Positions 53,713-63,394 of a stretch of 64,000 nt of DNA are shown piece after piece. Every line of letters begins with the position of its first letter. Within the stretch, counting starts at the first letter, position 1. The DNA is taken from contig NZ_PIQA01000001.1 of the NCBI RefSeq assembly GCF_003987095.1, positions 620,001 to 684,000 of the forward strand, written 5' to 3'. The translations under genes and the position numbers were made by a program. Source of the stretch: Idiomarina piscisalsi. GTDB lineage: Bacteria; Pseudomonadota; Gammaproteobacteria; Enterobacterales; Alteromonadaceae. The notes below the pieces were generated by a model. It saw nothing but the letters and a program-made list of their open reading frames with translations, was not told where the DNA came from and did not search any database.

Positions 53713-54909
53713 ATGTCTTTGTTCCGCGTCATTCCCGGTAAGTTGTTTTTTAGTCTATTGGCTGTTGCAGTGTTGTTGCCTAGTCTGCCAACCCAAGCCA
53801 ATAATCCATCACAACAAACGCTACTGCAGTCAACTGTTGAGCGACTCAAAACAGATGGCATGGCTATAGCCGCTGATTTTAGCCAGCGCCGATGGCTATC
53901 TTCAACGCCTCGATTAAATCTCATGCATTGGCAGACTGACGATGACCGCTTTGGCGCTAACGAGACCGAACTCGTTTTAGCAATGGAATTTTTAAATCCT
54001 GCCCAACGCCAGCTTAATCATCATGCCGAACAACTGGTTCAACAATACCAACAACTTCAAAACCTGCAGCTTAAGCTAACCGCAAGCGGTGTGCTACGTG
54101 AACTGTTCTGGCAAGCCAAACAACGACGCGCCGAACTCGCGTATGCCGAACAAGTCGTTGACCAATTAAGTCAGCTACAACGGCAGACCCAGTCACTGGT
54201 TGAGGCCGGTGAACGTCCTGCTTATGCAGGCATTATTGTCACGCAACAACAGCAAACGGCGCAGAGTCAGGTTGCAGAAAAGCAAATAGCTTTACAGCAA
54301 CTCGAACGTCTTTGGCAACAACTCACCGGTGTTACCGCAGTACCGACGTCACTTGATGAACCTGAACAAGCGCAACACGCCACACCAACGCATCCCGAAT
54401 TGCAACGTCTACAGTTACAATGGCAATTGGCCTTAAATGCAACCGAGCAGAGTATCGCCGCAGAAAAAAGTTGGGGCGTAAATGCGGGGTATAAATACAT
54501 TGATGCGCCCAACCAAAGCGAAAACCAGTGGGGATTGGGTTTTAGCCTGCCGCTTAGTTTTTCTCAGTCGCTTAATGCCAGTGAACTGGTTGGCTTGCAA
54601 CAGCAACAAAACGAGTTAAACCAATCACTAAGACAGACGCAAATACGCCTTGAGCTCGACATCGTCGACGCACAAAGTCAGTTAGCGCAACTCAAACAAC
54701 AACATCAAAGTAATCGTCAAAATGCCAAGCTAAGTCAGCAGGCCATCGAACAGCTAAACAACCTGTACCAACAAGGCCAAATCGATACGCGCTTGTACAT
54801 TGATCGTTTACTTGAGCAATTGTCCTATCAACACGCCGCACAGCTTAGTCAAATCCAAGTCAAGCAAGCCCAGGCATTCGTTAATCAAGCAAAGGGAATT
54901 ACTTTATGA
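53713..54909 (+). CDS. TolC-family outer-membrane efflux protein (CusC/CzcC-like)
   Basis: The 398-residue protein starts at MSLFRVIPG; the earlier ATG at 53701 is part of the GGAGG ribosome site. It has a signal peptide cleaved near TQA-NN and long Gln/Leu-rich coiled-coil repeats typical of the TolC tunnel (QLVQQYQQLQNLQLKL; LSQQAIEQLNNLYQQGQIDTRLYIDRLLEQ). There is no lipobox. It should form the exit duct for the RND pump encoded two genes downstream. Its end overlaps the adaptor gene by 4 nt. Confidence 0.86.
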   Translation: MSLFRVIPGKLFFSLLAVAVLLPSLPTQANNPSQQTLLQSTVERLKTDGMAIAADFSQRRWLSSTPRLNLMHWQTDDDRFGANETELVLAMEFLNPAQRQLNHHAEQLVQQYQQLQNLQLKLTASGVLRELFWQAKQRRAELAYAEQVVDQLSQLQRQTQSLVEAGERPAYAGIIVTQQQQTAQSQVAEKQIALQQLERLWQQLTGVTAVPTSLDEPEQAQHATPTHPELQRLQLQWQLALNATEQSIAAEKSWGVNAGYKYIDAPNQSENQWGLGFSLPLSFSQSLNASELVGLQQQQNELNQSLRQTQIRLELDIVDAQSQLAQLKQQHQSNRQNAKLSQQAIEQLNNLYQQGQIDTRLYIDRLLEQLSYQHAAQLSQIQVKQAQAFVNQAKGITL

Positions 54910-55946
54910 AGCGTCGTACCCCTTCTCGTCTAACCGCTACTCTTAACCTGATCGCTAATATATTAGGTCTTGCTTTGTTGGGAACAGTAACAGCACCGAA
55001 TGCTTTGGCAGCAAAATCAATTGCTGTCGAGCAAGTCAGTAACTACGAGCTGCGTCCGCAAACTGCCGAAACAGCCGAAGTAGTTACTTTTTCGCCCGTT
55101 ACGGGACGTTATCAAGCCACGCCGGGTAGCGTATTAACCTTAGCCAACCCCTTCGAAAATGCTGCGGTCGACTATGCGGTTGTTGATGGCCAGGCACTGG
55201 AGCCGGGCACCCTGATTGCACAATTAAATGGCCCGTCGGTAGAGCACTTTTTCCATCGTGTTGACATGCTACAAGAGCAATACGCTGTTGCCACCAAACA
55301 ATATCAAAACAAAAAGCGCTTATTCGAGAATAACGCGATTGCTGCTGATGAGTGGCAGCAGTTTTTAACGCAATACATTAACCTGAGTGATGCCTTGCAC
55401 GATATTAACGTGATGTTACGGCGAGTCACGCAAACAGGTGAGCAATCGGCACAACTTATTGCAACAGAATCCGGCATTTGGCGCACCAGCACTAATAGCC
55501 AGCAATTAGGCTCGCTACTAACAAAAGAGCGACTCGCTGTGGTCGCCGAGATTCCTTTAGCACAGGCAAAAAACATCACGCATGTACAAATCAACAGCCT
55601 GCAACTACCAGTAAGGCAACGCGAACAAACCGTCCGTAATGGCTTTGTTCGCGTTTGGAGTGAGCCACCTGGACAAGTGGCATGGACAATTGACCAACGT
55701 TTTACCGTTGAGCCTCAAGCGAAACTTGAAAATACCTACCGAGTGCCGGCCAGTGCCATTGCCACCCTGCAAGATCAAGCCGTGGTATTTAGTATCGACA
55801 ATTCGACAATTAAAGCAGTACCGGTTGAATTACTTAGCTTACAAAATGCGCATTACTTCGTGCTATCAGCCACCGCGTTGAATCGCATCGCAACCAACTC
55901 TGTTGCCGCTCTTAAGGTTATAGCTAACGAGCAGGAGGCGCAGTAA
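54906..55946 (+). CDS. RND efflux periplasmic adaptor (membrane fusion protein)
   Basis: This 346-residue protein has a signal peptide (cleavage about ALA-AK), a beta-barrel/lipoyl-type region split around a short alpha-hairpin (HRVDMLQEQYAVATKQYQNKKRLFENNAIAADEWQQ, about 118-155), and a C-terminal membrane-proximal domain. It joins the inner-membrane pump to the TolC-like duct. No His/Met-rich metal motif is evident. It overlaps both neighbouring genes by 1-4 nt. Confidence 0.83.
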   Translation: MKRRTPSRLTATLNLIANILGLALLGTVTAPNALAAKSIAVEQVSNYELRPQTAETAEVVTFSPVTGRYQATPGSVLTLANPFENAAVDYAVVDGQALEPGTLIAQLNGPSVEHFFHRVDMLQEQYAVATKQYQNKKRLFENNAIAADEWQQFLTQYINLSDALHDINVMLRRVTQTGEQSAQLIATESGIWRTSTNSQQLGSLLTKERLAVVAEIPLAQAKNITHVQINSLQLPVRQREQTVRNGFVRVWSEPPGQVAWTIDQRFTVEPQAKLENTYRVPASAIATLQDQAVVFSIDNSTIKAVPVELLSLQNAHYFVLSATALNRIATNSVAALKVIANEQEAQ

Positions 55947-58900
55947 TGATTAGCCGTTTACTGAGCTTTTCGCTAAAAAATCGTTTGTTTGTTTTTATTA
56001 CGTTTTTACTAATAATAGCCGCTGGCATTCAATCCGTTCGGCAGTTACCCGTAGACGCCTTCCCGGAGATCTCACCGACTCAGGTTAACGTCATTTTACG
56101 CGCCCCCGGCATGGCCGCAGAGCGGGTAGAAAATCAAGTCACTCACCCATTAGAAACAGAACTACTGGGTATACCGAATCAAACGATTTTACGCTCGACA
56201 ACTAAATATGGGATTACCTCCATAACGCTGGACTTTGAAGAGGGCACAGATATTTACTGGGCGCGCCAGCAAGTAGCAGAAAAACTCGCTGCGGTAAGCA
56301 AGGACTTACCCACCGGTATTCAAGGCGGTATGGCGCCAATGAGCACGCCGTTGAGCGAAATGTTTATGTTCACGGTAGAAAACCCAGACATGAGCCTCAC
56401 ACAAAAACGTCACTTACTGGATTGGGTTATTCGACCCACGTTACGCACTGTCGAAGGTGTTGCTGACGTTACCAATCTTGGCGGTAAAGTCAGAACCTTT
56501 CAGTTTACGCCGTCTGCGGCTAACTTGAGTGATGCCGGAATCTCCCTGGAAAGAGTAAAGGACGCCCTTGCTGATGCTAATCAAGTCGGTAATCTCGGCC
56601 GTATCACACAAGGTACCGAAACCTTCAGCGCAAGAGTGACCGGACGTGTCGTATCGCTTGACGATCTGGCCGCTATTAACGTGACCAATCAGCAACAACA
56701 AGTGTATAGGCTGGATCAGCTTGGCGAGGTGACACTCAGTTACCTACCCCGGTTTGGGGCCATTACCAAAGATGGCGAAGAGGCTGTTGAAGGCCTGATT
56801 GTGGGCTTAAAAGGTGCCAATGCAGCAGCCGTGGTCGACGCTGTGGAGCAGAAACTAGCCCAAATTCAACCAAGCCTGCCGGAAAACACGGACATCAATG
56901 TGTTCTATAACCGAAAAGGCCTTATTGACACTGCCATAGCAGGTATCTCTGATGCACTGATGCAGTCGATTGTTTTAGTTGTCGCGGTATTAGTGTTCTT
57001 CTTACGCAATGTGCGCGCCTCAATTTTGGTCTCGTTATCGATTCCTGTAGCCGCGCTTATTACCTTTATTTGCTTGCAGTTACTGGGATTATCAGCAAAC
57101 TTAATGAGTTTAGGCGGCCTCGTTATTGCCATCGGGATGATTGTTGACTCATCAGTCGTGATTACTGAGAAAATCGAAACGGAATTAAACTCCCAAAAAC
57201 AACTTCCCCTGCTACACAAGATTTACCGTGCCAGTTTGTCTGTTGCTCCGTCAGTGGTTAGCGGTACCGTCATCATTATTTTAGTATTTTTACCCCTGCT
57301 CACGTTGACCGGGCTTGAGGGCAAACTGTTTTCACCGGTGGCTTTGACCATTGTTATCGCTATTACCGCAGCGTTAGTCACTTCACTCACACTGATTCCG
57401 GCGCTGGGCTCGTTATTGATGCGTCCCAAGGACCGTCGCAACCAGTCTCTTGAACGCATGCAAGACCGCTACCAGCGTATTTTATCGCATGTTGTCAAGC
57501 GCCGAAATGCCACCCTGGCTGGGTTTGCCGCGATACTCAGTTTAAGCGTCTTTAGTTTTATCATGGTGGGTAAAATTTTTATGCCTACGATGGACGAAGG
57601 CGACATTATCGTACAGCTGGAAAAATCACCAACCATCTCGCTACCAGAATCCGTCGCCCTGGATACCCAAGTAGAGCGCGAACTACTCGCTAAGATCCCC
57701 GAGATCAAACAAATTGTGGCACGCACAGGGTCAGATGAACTGGGTTTAGATCCCATGGGGCTTAACGAAACCGACGTGTTCATGGAGCTTAACCCCAAAG
57801 ACAGCTGGCGTTTTGACAGCAAACAAGAACTCATTGACGCCATTCGCGAGGTGGTATCCGCCTATCCGGGCATGAATGTTAACTTCACCCAGCCTATTCA
57901 AATGCGTATTTCGGAAATGTTAACCGGCAGTAGCGGTGATGTCTCGATTAAAGTGTTTGGTGATGACATGAACACGCTGGCCAATATTACCGATAAAGTC
58001 ATTGAGCAAGCCGAACAAGTGCAAGGTGCGGTCGATGTGCAGGCCAGTGTAATAACCGGCGCTCGTTTTTTAAGTATCGTACCTAACATGCAGCAACTTC
58101 GTTATTACGGTATTTCCAAACAAAATTTTAGTGAGTTTATCTTGTCACAACTCAGTGGTTTTCCTGTCAGTGAGGCCGTTGACGGACGTATTCGCACCCC
58201 TATCGTGATGGGCTCACAAAAATCAGCGGGTAACTATCACTCAGTCAGCAACATCGAGTCGATGTCTATCGTCACTGAAAACGGCGAGACCGTTGCCCTT
58301 CAACAACTGGCTGATATCACGTTCGAGCATGGACCTGCCATTATCGAGCGCGAAAATTCTAATCGCTATGCATTAATTACCAGCAATGTTGAAAATCGCG
58401 ATGTGGTCGGCTTTGTCGACGAGCTACAGCAACGCATCAAAGCTAACGTAGACCTTGAGCCTGGCTATTTTATTGAATACGGCGGTGAGTTCGAAAACCA
58501 GGCCCGTGCCAGTGCCAATTTACTCATGGTTATTCCGGTTGCCCTGCTATTGATCGTCATCTTATTGTTTAGCTCGATGGGATCAATGGGCCTAACGACG
58601 ATTGTGCTGACCAACATACCCTTTGCCTTAAGTGGCGGCGCCATTTCGCTGTGGCTGAGTGGCGAATACATGTCCGTACCCGCCTCCGTCGGTTTTATTG
58701 CATTGATGGGGGTTGCCATCCTCAACGGCATCGTCATGATTAGTCACTTTGAGCAGACCCGGGTACATTTCAGTGACTTCCGTAGCTTGGTGATTGAAGG
58801 CGCAAAAGACCGCCTGCGACCGGTATTAATAACTGCTATTACAGCAATTTTTGGTCTGATCCCGCTATTAATGTCGAGTGGTCCAGGTTCGGAAGTGCAA

Positions 58901-59011
58901 AAACCACTGGCAGTGGTGGTCATTGGTGGGTTAATTACAGCAACTCTGGCCACGTTATTATTACTGCCTATTTTATACTTACTAGTGAACAGGAAGTCAG
59001 GCGATGCCTAA
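55946..59011 (+). CDS. CusA/CzcA-family heavy-metal-type RND efflux pump
   Basis: This 1021-residue protein has 12 TM helices and two large periplasmic loops (about 35-330 and 545-860). Family signs are VDAFPEISPTQVNVILRAPGMAAERVENQVTHPLE at the start, GMIVDSSVVITEKIETEL in TM4 (proton-relay acid), and GEFENQARASANLLM before TM7. It resembles metal pumps of the HME group, but the TM4 motif differs from classical CzcA (FGMIVDGAVV-type). The substrate may be a metal or another compound. The operon layout (outer duct, adaptor, pump, DUF3240) fits metal efflux. Confidence 0.9.
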   Translation: MISRLLSFSLKNRLFVFITFLLIIAAGIQSVRQLPVDAFPEISPTQVNVILRAPGMAAERVENQVTHPLETELLGIPNQTILRSTTKYGITSITLDFEEGTDIYWARQQVAEKLAAVSKDLPTGIQGGMAPMSTPLSEMFMFTVENPDMSLTQKRHLLDWVIRPTLRTVEGVADVTNLGGKVRTFQFTPSAANLSDAGISLERVKDALADANQVGNLGRITQGTETFSARVTGRVVSLDDLAAINVTNQQQQVYRLDQLGEVTLSYLPRFGAITKDGEEAVEGLIVGLKGANAAAVVDAVEQKLAQIQPSLPENTDINVFYNRKGLIDTAIAGISDALMQSIVLVVAVLVFFLRNVRASILVSLSIPVAALITFICLQLLGLSANLMSLGGLVIAIGMIVDSSVVITEKIETELNSQKQLPLLHKIYRASLSVAPSVVSGTVIIILVFLPLLTLTGLEGKLFSPVALTIVIAITAALVTSLTLIPALGSLLMRPKDRRNQSLERMQDRYQRILSHVVKRRNATLAGFAAILSLSVFSFIMVGKIFMPTMDEGDIIVQLEKSPTISLPESVALDTQVERELLAKIPEIKQIVARTGSDELGLDPMGLNETDVFMELNPKDSWRFDSKQELIDAIREVVSAYPGMNVNFTQPIQMRISEMLTGSSGDVSIKVFGDDMNTLANITDKVIEQAEQVQGAVDVQASVITGARFLSIVPNMQQLRYYGISKQNFSEFILSQLSGFPVSEAVDGRIRTPIVMGSQKSAGNYHSVSNIESMSIVTENGETVALQQLADITFEHGPAIIERENSNRYALITSNVENRDVVGFVDELQQRIKANVDLEPGYFIEYGGEFENQARASANLLMVIPVALLLIVILLFSSMGSMGLTTIVLTNIPFALSGGAISLWLSGEYMSVPASVGFIALMGVAILNGIVMISHFEQTRVHFSDFRSLVIEGAKDRLRPVLITAITAIFGLIPLLMSSGPGSEVQKPLAVVVIGGLITATLATLLLLPILYLLVNRKSGDA

Positions 59012-59306
59012 TAAGTTATTAAAACTCTATTTAAGCCGCGAACAAAAAGCAGACTTAGTCGACTGCCTAATCCAGCTCGATGTTATAAGCGGCTTTAGCT
59101 TCTACGATATTGACGGCTTTAGCCGCAACCACGAGCGCTTTGATATCGACGAGCAAGTTCGCGGTGCGCAGCGTATGGTGATGGCAGAAGTTATTTGCTC
59201 CAACGAGGATGTTCATTGTATTCAAGAAGCTATATCGCAGCTTCATTTTAAAGAGCCCATGCGTTATACACTACAACCGTTAGACGACGTTGGTCATTGG
59301 CTTTAA
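59004..59306 (+). CDS. DUF3240 family protein, RND efflux accessory
   Basis: This 100-residue ferredoxin-like-fold protein has the DUF3240 features KADLVDCLIQLDVISGFSFYDIDGFSRNHERFDIDEQVRGAQRMV. Genes of this family usually lie after CzcA-like pumps. A GlnB-like regulatory or metal-sensing role has been suggested for them. It overlaps the pump gene by 8 nt. Confidence 0.87.
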   Translation: MPNKLLKLYLSREQKADLVDCLIQLDVISGFSFYDIDGFSRNHERFDIDEQVRGAQRMVMAEVICSNEDVHCIQEAISQLHFKEPMRYTLQPLDDVGHWL

Positions 59307-59350
59307 AAAAGTTAGCCCCCAGGCACCTTAAACAGAAAGATGCTTGGGGG
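59304..59350 (-). terminator. Hairpin between the RND operon and cytochrome b561
   Basis: CCCCCAGGCA and TGCTTGGGGG pair over 10 bases with one wobble. The T-run (TTTTTT after CTAAC) lies on the minus-strand side, so it best serves the cytochrome gene. The other 150 bases of this gap show nothing clear. Confidence 0.5.
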
Positions 59351-59499
59351 ATTAAAACTCAACGTGGTAAAAAGAAGAGTGGTAATGATGACCTTTTTCA
59401 TGAAAACACTCTGATGAACCGAACGAGCTAAATAATAACAGATTATTGTTTTAACTGTTATAGAAAACCCGTTACGGCAAAATCAAAGCAGAAAGGCTT

Positions 59500-60021
59500 T
59501 TACATCATTCGTTTTAGTGTTCCATCTTTTATAATAAACTGATGAATGAAAGCCATACCGATATGACCTGCAACTAGAAACAATAAGCCCCAGGCTATGT
59601 AAGAATGCAGATTACCAATGTTTATCAGCCAGCTAACTTCCTCACCTTTAGCAATAACTTCAAGGTTAAATGCGCTCAGCCCATAACCGTTACCCACCAT
59701 GTAACAAATTCCGGTCACAGGCATCAATACCAACGCCGCATACAACAAACCGTGACCGATTTTTGCCAGAACACCAATAATAGATTCATGCTCGGGCCGG
59801 TTGCCCTTTTCTTTGACAGCCCAACCTAAGCGTAAAACAATAAGTACCAATAGTAGTGAACCAATGGATATGTGCCAGGGAACCAGCGTTTCACCCACCC
59901 AGTGCTCGCCATCGTTAATACGGTCAAAAAATTTTAGGAATTGCCAGCCAACCAGAATTGCCATCGACCAGTGAAAGAAGCGCGTTATAGAACCATAACG
60001 CGCTTTAGAATCATTCATCAT
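59500..60021 (-). CDS. Cytochrome b561 family protein (second copy)
   Basis: This 173-residue protein has four TM helices with haem-ligand histidines in ITRFFHWSMA (helix 1), LVPWHISIGS (helix 2), IGHGLLYAALVLM (helix 3) and NLHSYIAWGLLFLVAGHIGMAF (helix 4). It is a membrane di-haem electron carrier. It differs clearly from the copy at 37.2 kb, so it is not a recent duplicate. It is a single gene. Confidence 0.88.
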   Translation of the reverse strand: MMNDSKARYGSITRFFHWSMAILVGWQFLKFFDRINDGEHWVGETLVPWHISIGSLLLVLIVLRLGWAVKEKGNRPEHESIIGVLAKIGHGLLYAALVLMPVTGICYMVGNGYGLSAFNLEVIAKGEEVSWLINIGNLHSYIAWGLLFLVAGHIGMAFIHQFIIKDGTLKRMM

Positions 60022-60114
60022 TTTGAGTTACCCATATCAATCAAATATCGTCTTAGGCTACCTATCTGATATTAGTATGAGAATGCACATTTTCTTAAAA
60101 TGTTTTTCAGAAAG

Positions 60115-61134
60115 TTAAAACTCCACACATATCTTACCAAAGTGCTTGCCAGACTCCTCGTAACGGAATGCATCCGCTAATTCTTCCAGAGCAAAAGTTT
60201 TATCAATTACCGGCTTCACACCGTTAGCTTCTAAAGCACGCACAAAGTCTTTCTGATTGTCGCAGCTGCCAACAATTAGACCCTGTAGCCGTGCCTGCTT
60301 AGCCATTAGTTTAGCGGTTGGAACCTCACCTTCACTTCCGGTTAGCACACCAATTAACGCAATGTGCCCCGCTATCGCCACCGCATTGATAGATTGTGGC
60401 AAGGTGCCAGGACCGCCAACTTCAATCACATGGTCGACACCACGGCCATTGGTTAATTTACGAACCGTTTTGCCCCATTCTGGGTCTTCTTTGTAGTTAA
60501 TCAGATGATCCGCTCCAAGCTCTTTATATTGTTGAAGTTTGTCATTAGAAGACGATGTAGCAAATACTGTTGCGCCCAGGCTCTTCGCTAACTGGCAGGC
60601 AAATACGGATACGCCACCACTGCCGAGCACCAATACCGTATTGCCCGGCTTAATGCCACCATCAACAACCAGAGCGCGCCAAGCCGTTAACCCCGCAGTC
60701 GTCAAAGTGGCTGATTCAGTATGACTATAACCCTTCGGCTGATGGGTAAAGAACTGAGTCGGACGCACCACAACTTCGCGAGCGTAGCCATCAATGCCAT
60801 CACCCGGCGTGTTGTGAAAGTCGCCCACTGGTGCCGGGCCACTTTGCCAGTAAGGGAAAAAGGTAGAAACAACATTGTCCCCTACCGCGAATTCATCCAC
60901 TCCTTCGCCAATGGCTTCAACAACACCTGCGCCATCAGACATCGGAATGCGCCCATCTTCCGTTGGAATAAAACCAGACGCTACGCCGTAGTCATGAAAG
61001 TTAAGCGAGCTTGCTTTAACTTTAACGCGAATTTCTCCCGGACCAGGCTGGCCAGGGTCTTCCATTTCGGTTACCTGAATATTATCCAGACCAAACGGTT
61101 TTTTGAGTCGTAGCGCTTTGATCTTCTTAGTCAT
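60115..61134 (-). CDS. Zinc-independent MDR family oxidoreductase (quinone reductase-like)
   Basis: This 339-residue protein has an MDR catalytic domain (SSLNFHDYGVASGF in place of the catalytic Cys of zinc alcohol dehydrogenases; PMSDGAGVVEAIGEGV) and a Rossmann domain (VLVLGSGGVSVFACQLAKSLGA, about 170-192). It lacks the structural-zinc cysteines. It reduces an alkene, aldehyde or quinone with NAD(P)H. It is divergent from the oleate hydratase gene by 220 bp; a shared fatty-acid role is possible but not shown. Confidence 0.87.
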   Translation of the reverse strand: MTKKIKALRLKKPFGLDNIQVTEMEDPGQPGPGEIRVKVKASSLNFHDYGVASGFIPTEDGRIPMSDGAGVVEAIGEGVDEFAVGDNVVSTFFPYWQSGPAPVGDFHNTPGDGIDGYAREVVVRPTQFFTHQPKGYSHTESATLTTAGLTAWRALVVDGGIKPGNTVLVLGSGGVSVFACQLAKSLGATVFATSSSNDKLQQYKELGADHLINYKEDPEWGKTVRKLTNGRGVDHVIEVGGPGTLPQSINAVAIAGHIALIGVLTGSEGEVPTAKLMAKQARLQGLIVGSCDNQKDFVRALEANGVKPVIDKTFALEELADAFRYEESGKHFGKICVEF

Positions 61135-61262
61135 GTTGGTAATCCTTTAACTAGAGTGTGTGTTCAATTGTAGTTCTTAAGAGGGGGATCGGATCAATTA
61201 CACTGAACTTGCACAATATTGATCTACGACAAGCCAACCTTAAATATCAGGTCGAAATTCAA

Positions 61263-61276
61263 ATATCAATTGATAT
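61263..61276. promoter_or_regulatory. Perfect 14-bp palindrome ATATCAATTGATAT
   Basis: It lies in the 220-bp divergent region between the MDR oxidoreductase gene and the oleate hydratase gene. It may be a second binding site, but being AT-rich it may be chance. Confidence 0.3.
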
Positions 61277-61310
61277 CCAAAAATCATAAGCTACTCTTAA
61301 ATTCAAGGTG

Positions 61311-61329
61311 TTTAGACATTCAGTCTAAA
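61311..61329. promoter_or_regulatory. Candidate TetR-type operator before the oleate hydratase gene
   Basis: TTTAGAC-ATTCA-GTCTAAA: a perfect 7-bp inverted repeat with a 5-bp spacer, 26 bp before the ATG at 61355. A TetR-family regulator is encoded directly downstream of the hydratase gene. An AAGGAG ribosome site follows the repeat. Confidence 0.6.
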
Positions 61330-61354
61330 ATCGTTATAAAAAAGGAGATAGCTC

Positions 61355-63342
61355 ATGGCCAACCCAAATATTCCAGGCTTCGAGATTAGAAAAACTGCAC
61401 CCGAGGGATTCGAGCACGAACCCGACGCAACTTCCGGTTACTGGCATCATCGACCACAAAACACGTTGCCCCGCATGATTTCATCGGCCCCTATGCAAGA
61501 CATCGCCCCTTACCTACCCCGGGCGTGGAAAAACGAAAAGCCTATATCGTTGGTGGTGGTATTGGTGGTCTGGCCGCTGCCTTTTACTTAATCCGGGATG
61601 CACATATGCCGCCAGAAAACATCACTATTCTGGAAGAAATGGCGGTCGAAGGTGGCTCCATGGACGGTTCTGGCAATCCGGAAGACGGTTATATCGTTCG
61701 CGGGGGCCGTGAAATGAACTGGAACTACGACACTCTGTGGGATATGTTTCAGGACGTACCCGCGGTCGAATTGCCTGAAGGATATTCAGTCCTCGATGAA
61801 TACCGAATGGTTAACGACAACGACCCTAATTACTCGAAAGCCCGGTTAATGCATAACTGCGGAGAGATCATGGATTTCACCGACTTTGGTCTCTCGAAAT
61901 CCCAGCAGCGTGAAATGATACGGCTGCTCCTTAAACGCAAAGAAGAACTCGATGATATCACCATTGAGGAATACTTCAGCACAGGCTTTCTTGAAAGCAA
62001 TTTTTGGTCGCTTTTCCGCAGTATGTTTGCCTTTAAGAACTGTCATAGCTTATTAGAAACTAAGCTCTATATGCATCGTTTCCTCGATTCCATTGACGGA
62101 TTTGGTGACATGTCGGTTCTTGTCTTCCCGAAATACAACCAGTTCGATACTTTCATTAAACCGTTAGCTAATATGCTACGCGATAAAGGCGTAAAATTTC
62201 AGTTGAATACCCGCGTGTATGACCTCGAGATGACGGAGTCTAGCGGCAAAAAAACAGTTACGGGGATACTCTGTGCCGTAGCAGGCGAAGAGCAACGCAT
62301 TGACGTAGCAGATGGCGACCTGGTCTTTGCACTCACTGGGTCAATGACAGAAAACACCGCCTATGGTGACATGAATACTGTGCCAGATTTGAAGGTAGAC
62401 CGTCATGATCCAGGCGAGAACAGCGGTTGGAGCCTCTGGAAAAATCTTGCCGAAAAATCCCCCGTATTTGGTAAACCAGAGAAATTTTACGGTGACGTTG
62501 ATCAATCGATATGGGAATCCGCAACGCTAACCTGTAAATCCTCTCCTCTGGTGGATAAATTGACGGAGCTTTCGGTCAACGATCCTTATTCAGGGCGAAC
62601 AGTGACGGGTGGAATCATCACCTTCACCGATTCTAATTGGTTTCTGAGTGTCACCATCAACCGTCAGCCACATTTCCCGGGCCAACCTGAAGATACGTTG
62701 GTAGTTTGGGTATATGGCCTGCTGATGGACAAGGACGGAAATTTTGTGAAAAAACCTATGCCGCAATGCACAGGTAAAGAGATTCTCGCGGAACTCTGTC
62801 ATCATCTCGGCATAGAAGACGAACTGGAAGCAGTTGCGGCCAGAACAAAAGTCCGCACCGCCCTCATGCCCTACATTACCGCTCAATTTATGAAACGTGC
62901 GGCCGGAGACCGACCTCAGCCAGTACCTGAAGGGTGTACCAATCTGGGTCTAGTCGGGCAATTCGTTGAGACTCGAAACGACATTATTTTTACTATGGAA
63001 ACTTCCATTCGCACGGCACGTGTTGGAGTCTATAAGCTACTCAACATTCCTAAACAGGTACCGGATATTAGCCCGACACAATATGACATCCGAAACATGA
63101 TTAAAGGTGCAAGGGCGATGAATAATGGTAAACCCTTTATGGGCGAACGTCTGTTACACTGGTTCCTCGATAAGACTTATTTTGCTCATATCCTACCCCC
63201 CTTACCAGATTCTGAGAGCTCTAAACATGAAATGCTGGCACAGGAAGTCGGAGAGATTTTGAGTAAAGAAAGCGAGGCAGTCAAAGGGGTTGGAGCTTGG
63301 ATTACCAAGCTTCGCGGCAGCTTTTCTAATAAAGATAAGTAA
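61355..63342 (+). pseudogene. ohyA: Oleate hydratase gene with a 1-bp frameshift near the N-terminus
   Basis: The first frame (61355-61591) encodes the normal N-terminal lead of the family ([32 protein letters not shown]). The second (to 63342) begins with the FAD loop [20 protein letters not shown] and runs on through [22 protein letters not shown] to the end. They meet at the A5 run 61529-61533. One more A restores [15 protein letters not shown] and a 662-residue protein. A GTG at 61525 could start a 605-residue form. The enzyme adds water to the cis-9 double bond of oleate, giving 10-hydroxystearate. It is either a recent lesion or a base-call error. Confidence 0.87.
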
Positions 63343-63354
63343 ACAAAACGATAA

Positions 63355-63377
63355 CGACGCGTCAAAAAGGCGCGTCG
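63355..63377 (+). other. Hairpin between the oleate hydratase and TetR genes
   Basis: CGACGCG-TCAAAAAGG-CGCGTCG: a perfect 7-bp GC-rich stem without a T-run. It could slow transcription or protect the mRNA end. It is not a standard terminator. Confidence 0.45.
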
Positions 63378-63394
63378 CTTGAGAGGATTTAAAA

